This document shows positions 54,471 to 63,242 of a stretch of DNA of 64,000 bases, in pieces. The position numbers and the translations under genes are program-made. Position 1 is the stretch's first letter; every line of letters begins with the position of its first letter. The notes below the pieces were generated by a model that worked only from the letters and a program-made list of their open reading frames with translations, did not search any database and had not been told where the DNA came from. The stretch is from Rubrivivax sp. Its GTDB lineage: Bacteria; Pseudomonadota; Gammaproteobacteria; Burkholderiales; Burkholderiaceae_C. The stretch is from contig JAURZK010000034.1 of the NCBI GenBank assembly GCA_030653505.1, positions 1 through 64,000 of the forward strand, written 5' to 3'.

Positions 54471-55217
54471 TCAGACGTGGGCGGACAGTGCTGGCATGTC
54501 GTCCCAGGTCCTGCCCCCAAGCAAGCGGCCGTTGGCCTTCTTGGAGCGACGTTTGCCGTCCGCCCCCCAGCCACCCCATTGCTTGAAGAAGAACTGCACT
54601 CCCTGGTCCTCACATTGTTGGCGGATATTTTCAACCCATTCCAGCTTCATCGGGCGTGCCTTGGGGCCAGACTCACCCCCGACGATCACCCACTGAATGT
54701 CAGTTAGGTCAAGTTCGCCCACATCTTCGAGCAGCGGCTCGACAGACAGGAAGCGGATGCGGGCGTCGACCTTGCGCAGGCCCTCGATGCGAGGCACGCC
54801 GTAGTAGCGATCCTCGACGGACACGCCCATCCAGGCGTTGGTGGGAACGTCGTGCGTTCGGAAGAACGCGGCCATGCGGTCGGCGCGTTTGGTCAGCACC
54901 TGGAAGGTGTGCTGCGGGCACTGCCGGATCACGTCGAAGACCTGCGCGATGTAGTTGTCATCCACACTTTTGTGGAAGAGGTCCGACATCGAGTTGACGA
55001 AGTAGACCGTCGGCTTCTTGCGCGCCAGTGGCTCCGCCAGGCGATCGCGCAGGATCGTCAGCTTGAAGCCGTTCTCGTAGCCCGGCGTGCCCATGGCCTT
55101 GAGCCGCTTGGCCATCGCCTCGGCGTAGCAGTGCTTGCACCCGGGCGAAATCTTGGTGCAGCCCACGGTCGGATTCCAAGTTGCCTCGGTCCACTCGATT
55201 CGGCTTGCTTGCGACAT
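54471..55217 (-). CDS. Phage Gp37/Gp68 family three-Cys protein (radical-SAM-like)
   Basis: 248 aa. IEWTEATWNPTVGCTKISPGCKHCYAEAMAKRL carries the three-Cys motif (C-x6-C-x2-C, including GCKHCYAE) that suggests a radical-SAM-like [4Fe-4S] centre. FHKSVDDNYIAQVF, FQVLTKRADRM, FLSVEPLLEDVGELDL and WVIVGGESGPKARPM are family landmarks. The start is the ATG at 55217. It lies 36 bases after the S24-family gene and just before TcmP, so it belongs to the same operon. The chemical reaction is unknown. Confidence 0.9.
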   Translation of the reverse strand: MSQASRIEWTEATWNPTVGCTKISPGCKHCYAEAMAKRLKAMGTPGYENGFKLTILRDRLAEPLARKKPTVYFVNSMSDLFHKSVDDNYIAQVFDVIRQCPQHTFQVLTKRADRMAAFFRTHDVPTNAWMGVSVEDRYYGVPRIEGLRKVDARIRFLSVEPLLEDVGELDLTDIQWVIVGGESGPKARPMKLEWVENIRQQCEDQGVQFFFKQWGGWGADGKRRSKKANGRLLGGRTWDDMPALSAHV

Positions 55218-55253
55218 GGGAGTGCTCCTGGTTCTTCAAAGTTGTGCAAGCGT

Positions 55254-55847
55254 CTAGACGGCGTGAAGCACGCGCGTCACGACGCCCCAGATGTTCAGTT
55301 CGCTGTGGTCGCCGACCGGGATATCCGTGAAGTCCGGGTTGGCGGCCTGCAGCAGCCAGCCGGTGGATGTGCGCTTCAGGCGCTTGACGGTCAGCTCGCC
55401 GTCGATGTCGGCGATGACGATGCGGCCGTCGTCAGCGACGACACCACGATCGACCACCAGCTCATCACCGTCCGCGATGCCGGCGTCGCGCATCGACCAG
55501 CCCGCAACCTTCATGACGAAGGTGTTGCTCGGATCGCGCACCAGGTGCTTGCCGAGGTCGACGGCATCCTCCTGGTAGTCGTCGCCCGAAGTAGGTTTGC
55601 CGGCGCGAACCCGGCGGCCGAGGGTGGGCACGGCGGTGGCGGCGCGAAGTGTCGCGATGGGCCGCAGGCTGGGGCCGCCAGCAGCGGTGCCGGCAGCATC
55701 GACCTTCATCGCGTCCAGGTACCCGACAACCACGGGAACGAGGCTCTGCGGCACTCGGACGGTCTTGGTTGGCTCGCCGTAGGCAGCCTTGCGCCCGGCA
55801 CCCTGTCGGGTTCCGCCGTGGCGAGGCTTGGAGGGCTGTGCTTGCAT
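55254..55847 (-). CDS. UmuD/LexA-like S24 protein with basic N-terminal extension
   Basis: 197 aa. Self-cleaving S24 domain: cleavage-type site RAGK (A82-G83), catalytic Ser118 in VAGWSMRDAG and Lys155 in LTVKRLKR. The N-terminal extension (GGTRQGAGRKAAYGEPTKTVRVPQSLV) is basic and could form a ribbon-helix-helix-like DNA-binding arm. A palindrome abuts the start codon, which fits autorepression. No umuC follows; instead the next gene is the Gp37/Gp68 gene, 36 bases away. It could therefore be a damage-sensitive repressor of the downstream defence operon, or a UmuD homologue whose polymerase partner is elsewhere. Confidence 0.85.
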   Translation of the reverse strand: MQAQPSKPRHGGTRQGAGRKAAYGEPTKTVRVPQSLVPVVVGYLDAMKVDAAGTAAGGPSLRPIATLRAATAVPTLGRRVRAGKPTSGDDYQEDAVDLGKHLVRDPSNTFVMKVAGWSMRDAGIADGDELVVDRGVVADDGRIVIADIDGELTVKRLKRTSTGWLLQAANPDFTDIPVGDHSELNIWGVVTRVLHAV

Positions 55848-55865
55848 GATTTCGTGACGAAATCA
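55847..55865. promoter_or_regulatory. Palindromic operator abutting the S24-family gene start
   Basis: TGATTTCGTGACGAAATCA is a perfect 19-bp palindrome (9+1+9). Its left end overlaps the first base of the ATG at 55847 on the minus strand, so a bound repressor would block a start at or just upstream of the gene. A related copy lies 99 bp further upstream. Confidence 0.7.
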
Positions 55866-55963
55866 AGCGTAGCATGTGGTGTACATCACGGGAAGCCGGT
55901 CTGGCCCTCGTCGTGGCGCGATTCGGTTCGTGGTCGAACTGGGCAGGCGTAGCTTTGCGTCAA

Positions 55964-55986
55964 CTTGATTGCGTGACGAAATCAAG
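55964..55986. promoter_or_regulatory. Second copy of the S24-gene palindromic operator
   Basis: This 23-bp imperfect palindrome has the core GATTGCGTGACGAAATC, with CTT and AAG extending the arms. Its core differs from the palindrome at 55847 at one position. The two copies upstream of the same gene suggest cooperative repressor binding or looping. Confidence 0.65.
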
Positions 55987-56299
55987 AGTCCTGAGCCGTC
56001 CTTGGCTTGCTGAGCGGCTCGACAACGCCGGCGGGGCAAGTCAGCGCCCTGCCAACGAGGTAGCGTGATCCGCCCGAAGTCCTGCTCGATGGCTGCCTCC
56101 GTTGACTCTATATAGTGCGGCCAGGCCTCAAGGCTGCGTCCCACACCAGGCAATCAGAGCCGAAATGTCGTGCAGACTCGGGGCCTATTTCTTGGGGCGG
56201 TGCAACGCGACAGGCATTGCTGCTGCCGCCCAGCTTCCACGCTTGCCTCTCTGCAGAACATGCAGGCTGGGTGGGGAGCGTGGACCTGGATCGCGCTGG
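55987..56299. other. Intergenic region upstream of the S24-family operon
   Basis: 313 bp with no gene I can support. Apparent frames on both strands lack ribosome sites and recognisable sequence. It presumably contains the promoter of the minus-strand operon together with the two palindromes on its left side. Confidence 0.4.
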
Positions 56300-56578
56300 C
56301 TACTCAGCAGTGGCGGACAGCACCCGGGATGGCTCTCCCGTCACCATACACACGACTCGCTGACCCTCGTGCAGCGCGGCCAGGTCGACACGCTTTGTCT
56401 TGCGCGTGAGCGCATACAGGCGCCCGTCACCATCGCGAACCTTGACCTGGTGGTACTCCGGGACGACAGCGACGACGACCGTCTCGACTCGCCGAGTTTG
56501 GCTACCGTTCACTTGGTCGCGAGGCGGGCTCATGGGGGTGATGGTTTTCGTTTGCGGTAGGACGCGGTGCTCAGCCAT
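56300..56578 (-). CDS. Conserved-looking small protein, hypothetical
   Basis: 92 aa from an ATG at 56578. VVVAVVPEYHQVKVRDGDGRLYALTRKTKRVDLAALHEGQRVVCMV has a beta-rich pattern like a small OB- or SH3-type barrel, which is only a guess. It lies 61 bp downstream of the WYL gene on the same strand and may be co-transcribed with it. No family recognised. Confidence 0.55.
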   Translation of the reverse strand: MAEHRVLPQTKTITPMSPPRDQVNGSQTRRVETVVVAVVPEYHQVKVRDGDGRLYALTRKTKRVDLAALHEGQRVVCMVTGEPSRVLSATAE

Positions 56579-56639
56579 CTTTGACCTTCGGCAGCTTCAT
56601 GATGGCGCAGTGATCGCCCAGCCGACAAGGCCGACAAGG

Positions 56640-57473
56640 TCAGCCCTTGGCGCCGTCGAAGAGCAGCCGCTTCAAGTCGGCAGCGTTCGAAACCTCGATC
56701 TGGTAGTCCGGAGGACTCTGACTCTCGATGTTCGTGGCCGCTCGCAGTTCCTGGATCACGTAGGCGACCAAGCAACTGCGAACCTCCAGGACCCGCCGAG
56801 CGGCGCCACCAAGCAGTTCCGCCTTGACCACCTCGGCCTGCTCCGCCGTCAACTCGCGGTGCGGCGCGATCCGCACCTTTGCCAGGACGGTCCAGCCTTT
56901 GTCGTCGGTGGATGTTCGCTGGCACGGTTCGTCCAGCAGCCTCGCGGATCGAATCCGACCGAGGTTGAAATCCGAGAATCTCTCCCGCAGCCGGCACCAG
57001 GCCCGGACGTGCCATCGTCGCCCGATGTGGATCAACGAGTGCGGCTCGATCACGCGCTCTAGACCCTGCGGGTTCGTCATGGATCGGTACTCGATCCTCA
57101 CGGCCCTTGCCGACGAACACGCCTCGTTCAGGGCGGCAAACAGCGGCGGGGCCAACTCGGTGAAGTCCAGCCTTACGTCATGAACGAACGGCGCAACATC
57201 GCGCCCCTGGCGGTTCAGCCCGACGACAAGTTCGAGGTACTCGTCAAGAGAGGAGCCACCGTCTACGCCGCCACGCCACCAGTAGCGCTTCGCCGACACA
57301 TCGTGCTCAAGGTGGGATGGGTGAGCCTCGATGTAGGCAGCAATCAAGCGACTGACCTGCACCGTATGCAGACCTGTCAGGTCGCGGAGCCGGGAGTTGC
57401 TCAGGCTCCCCTCCCACTTCGAGACAGCCTCAATCAACCGGAACCGCTCCAAAGTGGTTCGGGGTGTCTTCAT
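56640..57473 (-). CDS. WYL-domain transcriptional regulator (BrxR/CapW-like)
   Basis: 277 aa. N-terminal winged helix (NSRLRDLTGLHTVQVSRLIAAYI, about residues 25-50). The WYL domain has ARAVRIEYRSMTNPQGLERVIEPHSLIHIGRRWHVRAWCR, and the C-terminal WCX-like region follows (LRAATNIESQSPPDYQIEV). Known: BrxR/CapW proteins repress defence operons and respond to nucleic-acid signals of infection. ATG at 57473; an inverted repeat in the promoter begins 7 bases upstream, so the transcript may be nearly leaderless. It is divergent from the SMC-like operon that it probably controls. Confidence 0.88.
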   Translation of the reverse strand: MKTPRTTLERFRLIEAVSKWEGSLSNSRLRDLTGLHTVQVSRLIAAYIEAHPSHLEHDVSAKRYWWRGGVDGGSSLDEYLELVVGLNRQGRDVAPFVHDVRLDFTELAPPLFAALNEACSSARAVRIEYRSMTNPQGLERVIEPHSLIHIGRRWHVRAWCRLRERFSDFNLGRIRSARLLDEPCQRTSTDDKGWTVLAKVRIAPHRELTAEQAEVVKAELLGGAARRVLEVRSCLVAYVIQELRAATNIESQSPPDYQIEVSNAADLKRLLFDGAKG

Positions 57474-57479
57474 CAAGAA

Positions 57480-57520
57480 TATAGTAGCACTTCTGCTATG
57501 GTAGTCTTATTGCTACTATA
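57480..57520. promoter_or_regulatory. Inverted-repeat operator between WYL gene and MukB-like operon
   Basis: TATAGTAGCA (57480-57489) and TGCTACTATA (57511-57520) form a perfect 10-bp inverted repeat with a 21-bp spacer, in an AT-rich patch between the two divergent genes. The spacing puts the half-sites about three turns apart. A single WYL dimer, or two, could repress both promoters from here. Confidence 0.75.
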
Positions 57521-57589
57521 AGAAGCCCAACGGCGCGACCGCATACGGGATTGCCCGATCGGCCACCGGCGACAGGCGAAGGGAGTGAC

Positions 57590-60500
57590 TTGAGCTTCGA
57601 ACTGATCCGCATGCTGTGCGTCAACAGCTACAAGCAACGCAAAGTCGCAGAGCTGCGGCTCGCCGACGGGCACGTCCTCATCCTCGGAAGAAACGGTGCC
57701 GGCAAGACAACGCTGGCCCAGCTGATCCCGTTGTTCTATGGCGTGCCGGCCAACAGCATGGTCGACCGCAGCGGCGGCAGATCGCCGATCACCGAGTTCT
57801 TGTTGAACAGCCGAGCGTCGTACATCGTCTTCGAGTACCGGCGGCACGACGGCGCCGACGGTGATGACGGGCTGCGAATCGTCGTCTTGAGGTCCGACAA
57901 CGAGGGTCGGATGACCTACCAGTTCTTTCGGGGTGGGTACGACAAGCGCCTGTTCATCACGGACGACAACACCTTCCGCGACCACGCCGACCTGCGTTCT
58001 GCCGCAACGAGTTTGGGTTTGCGGGCCTCTGAGGTTCTGTTCCTCCCAGAGTACACGGCCGTCATCCAGAACCTTCGATCTGGAACGAGACGCGCGGACA
58101 AGATCAGCGGCCTGGCTGCGGACTTCGCGTGTGTCGAAGCTGGCCGGAATCTCAAGCACATCGACAAGATCGTTGGATCGATGTTCAAGGAGTCGGCGGG
58201 CTTCGATGACTTCCAACGGATCGTCATCTCCGCCCTGCCGCTGAGGAACGACAAGCCCACGCGTGAGCTGCAGCTGGGCAAGACGGAAATCTACGCCTGG
58301 CGCGACCAACGCGCCGCGTATGTCGACGTGATGCGCTACGAGCCCGAGATGGCGCGGGCCAGGAGCGAGGCGGCCACGCTCGAAGAGCTGTCTCATGAAA
58401 TCGGATTGGCGCGTGCGCAGGCGATGAGGCTGAGGGCTCGCGTGGCCACCGCCATCGAAGCCGAGGAAGCCAAGCGATCGAAGGAGGATCGCGATCACCG
58501 GCTCGACATGGACGACGTGGCGTCGAGGAAGTTGCAGCGCAGGGAAGAACTGGACGCCACCAGAAGGCGGCTCAAGAACGCGCGTACCGAGCTGGAAGAG
58601 TCGGAGGCCAAGGGCCACCACTTTGAGCGCCAGGAGGTGGTTCGATGCGAAGGCGAGATCGAAAACGACCTCCCGGTTGCCAGGGCCCGGCACTCGCAGG
58701 CCGGAGAGCGCCGCAATGCGCTGCTGGGCGCTCAGGCTTCGATCGACAACAGCTTCGAGCGCCTGATCACGGACCGGCAAAAGGCAGCGTTGACCGAACA
58801 AGCTTCTGTGAACGAACAGCAGGAGCAGGCGCGACTGCGGGCGGAAGAGGACAAGAAGCCGGTTGCTAGTGGCCAGGAGGTGGCGCTCCGACAGGTCACT
58901 GCCTCCCTCCAGGCGGAACTTGATCCTCGGGAGACCAAGAGAGACGAGCTGATCGCCGAGCGGGCGGTGCAGATTGGACGCTTCCAGAACCCGATTGCCT
59001 CGCCAGAAACCGTGGCGCGCATCGAAGCGCTGGAGGCGGAGATTGAGACTGGCCGGGGGGCATGGTCGAGCGCGCAGCAGGAGGTCAGCACAGCTGAGGA
59101 CCAGGAACGAAGGGCGAAGCAGGCCTACGCGACATCGGAATCGCAGGTCGATGCCATCAAGGCGGAGCAAGCGGCCTCGGTGAAGGCCATCGCTGAGCTT
59201 GAAGAGGCCATCCGCCCGAGCGACGAGAGCCTGCTGGCGTTTCTGCGGGGCAACGTCGATGGGTGGGAGGTCACCGTAGGGAAGGTCATCGCGCCCTCGC
59301 TGCTGCACCGCGACGACCTGCGTCCGATCATATCGGCAGAGGGCTCGACATCCGTGCTCGGGGTCGAGTTGGACCTGGCCAGAATTGAAGCTGACCCCAC
59401 CCTGTCAGTCGAGGCGTTGAAGGCCGCAAAGGTTCGAGCAGAGCAAGCACTCGACGCGGTTGAGGCTCGATTGAAGATCGCGAAGGAGGCGCAGCAGACG
59501 GCGGGAGAAGCGTTGCGGACCGCCGGCGAAGCCGTTGCCGTTGCCCGATCCAAAGCCGGCAGGCTCGACAGCACGCTGAAGCAGCAAACCGAACAGCTCA
59601 AGGGTCAGAAGGCCAGACGGGTGCAGGAGCTGGCTGACTGCAAGGACCAGGCGCTGAAGGCCCGTTCGAGGATCGATGGTGCACTGACCGACTTCGCGAA
59701 GGAAACAACCGCGATCAAGGCCCGGTATGAGGCGGAGAGCGTCCGCATCAGGGACCAGGTTCGCGGCAAGATCAGGCTGATTGACAAGACCCGTGATGAC
59801 GAGTTGTCCCGACTCGACGGGGTGCTCAAGGCGATTGCTACGCAAGAGGCGGCCGACATCGCAACGCTGAAGGCGGACAAGCTCAACCTGCTGCGAGAAG
59901 AGGATGTGGACCCCGGCCGCCTTGCCGAAGCAGACGCCGAAGTTGCGAAGTACAGCGACGAGGTGACGCGGATCGAAAAGCTGCGTGGCCTGGTTGGAGA
60001 GTGGAAGGCTTGGAAGGAGCGTGCTGCGAAGCGCGAACCCGAACTGCGATCGCAAGTCTCAGACCTGGCAGTCGACGAGACCAAGCAGGCACTGGCCTAC
60101 GAAGCGATCCTCACGTACGAGCGCGAGGCCATCGACAAGCACAACCGCATCGCGGCGGCCGTCGTCGCCGAGATCGAACGGTTGAAGGAGGCGCTGCGTG
60201 GCTGCGACGCTCTGCCGATCCTGTCTGCGCACGACATCCCCAGTTCCTTGAAGTCGTTTCCTGAGACGGAGAACGAGGCTGCGCTGGTTACCGTCGCAAC
60301 TCTGGAGGTGAAGGCCGGCGGCCTGGTGGCCAGCTATCAACAGTCCGCGCAGAGGCTGCGGGAGTCGATCGGGCTGGTCCGCTCTGCGATGCTGCGGGCA
60401 CACCAATCGGTCATTCGCGACTTCTATGAGCGCACCGAGGCGTCACGCAGTGACGACCCGCTAGTCTGGACGCGGGAGCTTGGCCAGTGGTTCGAGTTCA

Positions 60501-61288
60501 GGCATCACGAGATGCTTCAGACCCTGGTCGAGACCGCCAAGAACACTGCCGGGCAGGTGCGGGACTTCTACAACGAGCTGAAGACCTTCAACCGCGAGGT
60601 TCGCAGGTTCAACGATTCGCTGCAGGCCGGCCTGGGCCGTCGCATCATGAAGGACGAACTCGGGAACAACCGCTTCGACAAGCTGAGTGACCTGCAGATC
60701 ATCGTCAGCTCCAGCCTCGCAGAGGAGAAGCGCTGGGGCCCGCTGGAATCGTTCATCGAGTTCCTCGACTCGCAGGTTGGACGGCTGCGGGACAACGAGG
60801 TGCCGTCCGAAGAGTTTGTCGCGGCGTTGATGACCGTGCTGGGCGCCTGGGGCGGCGAGTCGAGCATGAAGGTCGAACTCTCGAACCAGGTGACGATTCG
60901 CGGCGAGGTCACCGAGAACAACAAGCGAAAGAAGTTCGCGTCTGCAGCGGAGTTCAAGGCCGTCTCGTCAAGCGGCCTCACCTGCATCGTTCTGATGGCC
61001 GTGCTGTGTGGCTTCGTTCAGATGGTTCGAGGTGGGTCCAAGGCGATCATCACGTGGGCCATTGACGAGACGGGCCGCCTGGACGCACCCAACATCCGAG
61101 CCATGCTCGATGTGCTCACGGCCAACGGAATCCGTCTGGTGACGGCGACGCCCGAACTGCCGAAGCGCTCGATGCAGCAGTTCGACAGCCTGGTCACGGT
61201 GACAGGCGACCAGGAGGTGTGGGTGGCGTCGGTACCGGACGCTGCGGCGTTGACCGCCCGTTTGAAGGAGCTGACCGCAAGTGTTTGA
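57590..61288 (+). CDS. MukB/JetC-like SMC ATPase
   Basis: 1232 aa. Walker A LILGRNGAGKTTLAQLIPLFYG (about 32-52). Long heptad-rich coiled coil from about residue 270 to 950 with a central hinge-like stretch (ESLLAFLRGNVDGWEVTVGK). The C-terminal head has SSGLTCIVLMAVLCGFV as signature region and ITWAIDETGRLDAPNI as Walker B. AGGGAG is 6 bases before a TTG at 57590, which is preferred over a TTG at 57551. The following genes are MukE- and MukF-like, so the three form an SMC-kleisin complex of the MukBEF/Wadjet kind. Known: Wadjet recognises and cleaves circular plasmid DNA with the help of JetD. Confidence 0.8.
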   Translation: MSFELIRMLCVNSYKQRKVAELRLADGHVLILGRNGAGKTTLAQLIPLFYGVPANSMVDRSGGRSPITEFLLNSRASYIVFEYRRHDGADGDDGLRIVVLRSDNEGRMTYQFFRGGYDKRLFITDDNTFRDHADLRSAATSLGLRASEVLFLPEYTAVIQNLRSGTRRADKISGLAADFACVEAGRNLKHIDKIVGSMFKESAGFDDFQRIVISALPLRNDKPTRELQLGKTEIYAWRDQRAAYVDVMRYEPEMARARSEAATLEELSHEIGLARAQAMRLRARVATAIEAEEAKRSKEDRDHRLDMDDVASRKLQRREELDATRRRLKNARTELEESEAKGHHFERQEVVRCEGEIENDLPVARARHSQAGERRNALLGAQASIDNSFERLITDRQKAALTEQASVNEQQEQARLRAEEDKKPVASGQEVALRQVTASLQAELDPRETKRDELIAERAVQIGRFQNPIASPETVARIEALEAEIETGRGAWSSAQQEVSTAEDQERRAKQAYATSESQVDAIKAEQAASVKAIAELEEAIRPSDESLLAFLRGNVDGWEVTVGKVIAPSLLHRDDLRPIISAEGSTSVLGVELDLARIEADPTLSVEALKAAKVRAEQALDAVEARLKIAKEAQQTAGEALRTAGEAVAVARSKAGRLDSTLKQQTEQLKGQKARRVQELADCKDQALKARSRIDGALTDFAKETTAIKARYEAESVRIRDQVRGKIRLIDKTRDDELSRLDGVLKAIATQEAADIATLKADKLNLLREEDVDPGRLAEADAEVAKYSDEVTRIEKLRGLVGEWKAWKERAAKREPELRSQVSDLAVDETKQALAYEAILTYEREAIDKHNRIAAAVVAEIERLKEALRGCDALPILSAHDIPSSLKSFPETENEAALVTVATLEVKAGGLVASYQQSAQRLRESIGLVRSAMLRAHQSVIRDFYERTEASRSDDPLVWTRELGQWFEFRHHEMLQTLVETAKNTAGQVRDFYNELKTFNREVRRFNDSLQAGLGRRIMKDELGNNRFDKLSDLQIIVSSSLAEEKRWGPLESFIEFLDSQVGRLRDNEVPSEEFVAALMTVLGAWGGESSMKVELSNQVTIRGEVTENNKRKKFASAAEFKAVSSSGLTCIVLMAVLCGFVQMVRGGSKAIITWAIDETGRLDAPNIRAMLDVLTANGIRLVTATPELPKRSMQQFDSLVTVTGDQEVWVASVPDAAALTARLKELTASV

Positions 61289-61937
61289 ACAAGCTATTCA
61301 TGCGCTCCTTGCAGGCGACTTCATTTGCGAGTTTCGACAACCGGCGCTGTACAGCTTTCTCCAGGACCAAGACCAGCACGCACGCGTGTCTCGGTGGGTC
61401 GAGGAGATCGGGTACCGGCTGTCGCGCCTTGGGGACGATGGTGCCTACTTCCTGGCGCACACCCGCGTTGACAAGGACCAGCGGGCGGCCATCCGAAAGC
61501 AGTTCGCCGAGATCAAGACCGAGCATGGGCCGAGGATGCAGTTCCTCATGACCGTACAGCAGGCCCTTGGCAATGATCTGATGCTCACGCCGGGAAGCCT
61601 TGTAGACCTGCCTAGTCTTGTGGAGCGCATCAGCAACAGCCCGAAGTTGCTGGAGGACTTCAGGTCTGTCCTGCCGTACCTCGTCGGCTCGCGCGTCACC
61701 ACATCGGTCCACGACAACCTAAAGCGGGCCTTGGATGGATTGCGCCGGGATGGCTACCTGATCGAGAGGAATCCCGAGCGCGAAATCTACATGGTGAGCG
61801 GGAAGATCGACTACCTGCACCAGGTGATTGCCTTCCTGCTGGATCACGAGCCGTCAGTGGTTCCGGAGGAGCCGAGCAGTCAGCTTGAGCTGGTGGCGGA
61901 CGAGGGTGCGCCCCGGGCAGATGGAGCGACGGCATGA
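61281..61937 (+). CDS. MukE/JetB-like subunit
   Basis: 218 aa, the usual size of MukE/JetB. The start is a GTG at 61281 overlapping the SMC gene by 8 bases, with GAAGGAG upstream. SVHDNLKRALDGLRRDGYLIERNPEREIYMVSG near residues 147-179 looks like a winged-helix wing, and the N-terminal half is helical. The MukE assignment rests on size, gene order and winged-helix pattern rather than on a diagnostic motif. Its role would be to bind the kleisin and the SMC head. Confidence 0.6.
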   Translation: MFEQAIHALLAGDFICEFRQPALYSFLQDQDQHARVSRWVEEIGYRLSRLGDDGAYFLAHTRVDKDQRAAIRKQFAEIKTEHGPRMQFLMTVQQALGNDLMLTPGSLVDLPSLVERISNSPKLLEDFRSVLPYLVGSRVTTSVHDNLKRALDGLRRDGYLIERNPEREIYMVSGKIDYLHQVIAFLLDHEPSVVPEEPSSQLELVADEGAPRADGATA

Positions 61938-61997
61938 GCGTAGCGGCGACACCCAGGCCTGCTGCCGAGCTTTTGGGCCCGAAGCCGGGGAGTTGGC

Positions 61998-63242
61998 GTG
62001 GCCCGTTCGACTGACCCGATCGTCGCCTACATCGAGGTCCTGTACTCGAACCGCGAGCTGGTCTCGCGGGCGTATCACGACGGCTCCATCACAGACACGG
62101 CCGAGGTCAACAAGGGCGTGCGTGCATTGGAGCACGCCGGGGCGATTCGTCCATTCGAAGCCGGCACCTTCAAGCTCACGAGAACCCTCCAAAGGCACTT
62201 CGATGCGGCCACGTCGAGGCTCCGTTCCTACGACCGACTGGCGCGAATTGCACCGCAGCTTGAGCGGCTGAAGCGGCTGAAGCAAAGCATGTCCGACGCG
62301 CGCCGTCTCGGCGAACTGCGCGACATGGCCAACGCAGAGTCCGAGTTCGAGGACGAGTGCTTCTCGATTCACGAGGCGATCCAGCGCAATGTGTTCACCC
62401 TTCGGGCGTTGATGGACAGCCAGTTCGCCACTGCCAAGTCACTTCACGAAAAGAAGCGGCAGAACCTCTTCTACATCAACGAAACCCGGGACCTGCAGGC
62501 CGACGTGCTTGAGCTGATCGCCACGCAGCTTCCATTCCATCTTGTCGACGACGAGATGTACGAGCTGGCGCGGATATACAACAAGATGATCTCGCAGCAC
62601 CAGCAGGCGTGGGTGGTACAGCTCGCCGAGATTTGGAACACGATCCAGCGGATGCTGTTCAAGACGCGAGAGGTGCAAAAGCGCAACGCGAACTTCGCCA
62701 AGGCCCTGCTCCTGTTCCAGTTGCACCCACGGTACGAGGGCCCCGATGTCCCGGTTGACGACACCTCACCACCGTGGTTGTTCAAGGTCGACCCGGTCCC
62801 TGTGCTGCCGAATCCCGACGTGCTCAGGGGCGGCACGCTCGACGACCTTGCATTGATCGCGGCAACGCTTGCCACCGGCCCGGAACGGGTGGCACGTGCC
62901 GAAGACTTTGTTCCGCAGCAGGTGGCAGATGACGGCGAGCCCTCCAGAAAGGTCGTGGAACTGGAGCCCGAGCTGTACGACATCGCGCTCCACCAGTTCC
63001 TCATCGATGTGAAAGCGTCGGTCGATGGATACGGCCTCTCAGCCTACCTGTGGAAGTTCAATCGCCGCGAGTTCGACGACCTCTCAATGGCGGTCTGGCT
63101 CCAGTGCCTCCTGATCGAGGAAGACGGTGAGGAGATGGACGCGTTCCGCCTGGTTCCCGTCTTCGCGCCACAGCAAGATGAGGTCTCGGGCACGCGCGTG
63201 TTCTCCGACGTGAGCGTGACTTCGCGCCTGGGCCACGCATGA
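61998..63242 (+). CDS. MukF/JetA-like kleisin subunit
   Basis: 414 aa. The N-terminal winged helix (AYHDGSITDTAEVNKGVRALEHAGAIRPFEAGTFKLT) is followed by a long helical region (SYDRLARIAPQLERLKRLKQ, NVFTLRALMDSQFATAKSLHEKKRQ) and a C-terminal region (DIALHQFLIDVKASVDGYGLSAYL). This fits a MukF-type kleisin. GGGAG is 8 bases before the GTG at 61998; a 26-codon frame starting ATG at 61934 lies just upstream and is probably not expressed. Its TGA overlaps the ATG of the HNH gene, so the two are translationally coupled. Confidence 0.6.
   Translation: MARSTDPIVAYIEVLYSNRELVSRAYHDGSITDTAEVNKGVRALEHAGAIRPFEAGTFKLTRTLQRHFDAATSRLRSYDRLARIAPQLERLKRLKQSMSDARRLGELRDMANAESEFEDECFSIHEAIQRNVFTLRALMDSQFATAKSLHEKKRQNLFYINETRDLQADVLELIATQLPFHLVDDEMYELARIYNKMISQHQQAWVVQLAEIWNTIQRMLFKTREVQKRNANFAKALLLFQLHPRYEGPDVPVDDTSPPWLFKVDPVPVLPNPDVLRGGTLDDLALIAATLATGPERVARAEDFVPQQVADDGEPSRKVVELEPELYDIALHQFLIDVKASVDGYGLSAYLWKFNRREFDDLSMAVWLQCLLIEEDGEEMDAFRLVPVFAPQQDEVSGTRVFSDVSVTSRLGHA

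Noticed and set aside
56102-56560. Plus-strand 152-codon frame opposite the small hypothetical gene
   Set aside because: No ribosome site, and the minus-strand 92-aa frame has more protein-like composition and sits behind the WYL gene.
61934-62014. A 26-codon gene overlapping the MukE-like stop
   Set aside because: Too short, no family, and the following GTG at 61998 has a better ribosome site; probably chance.
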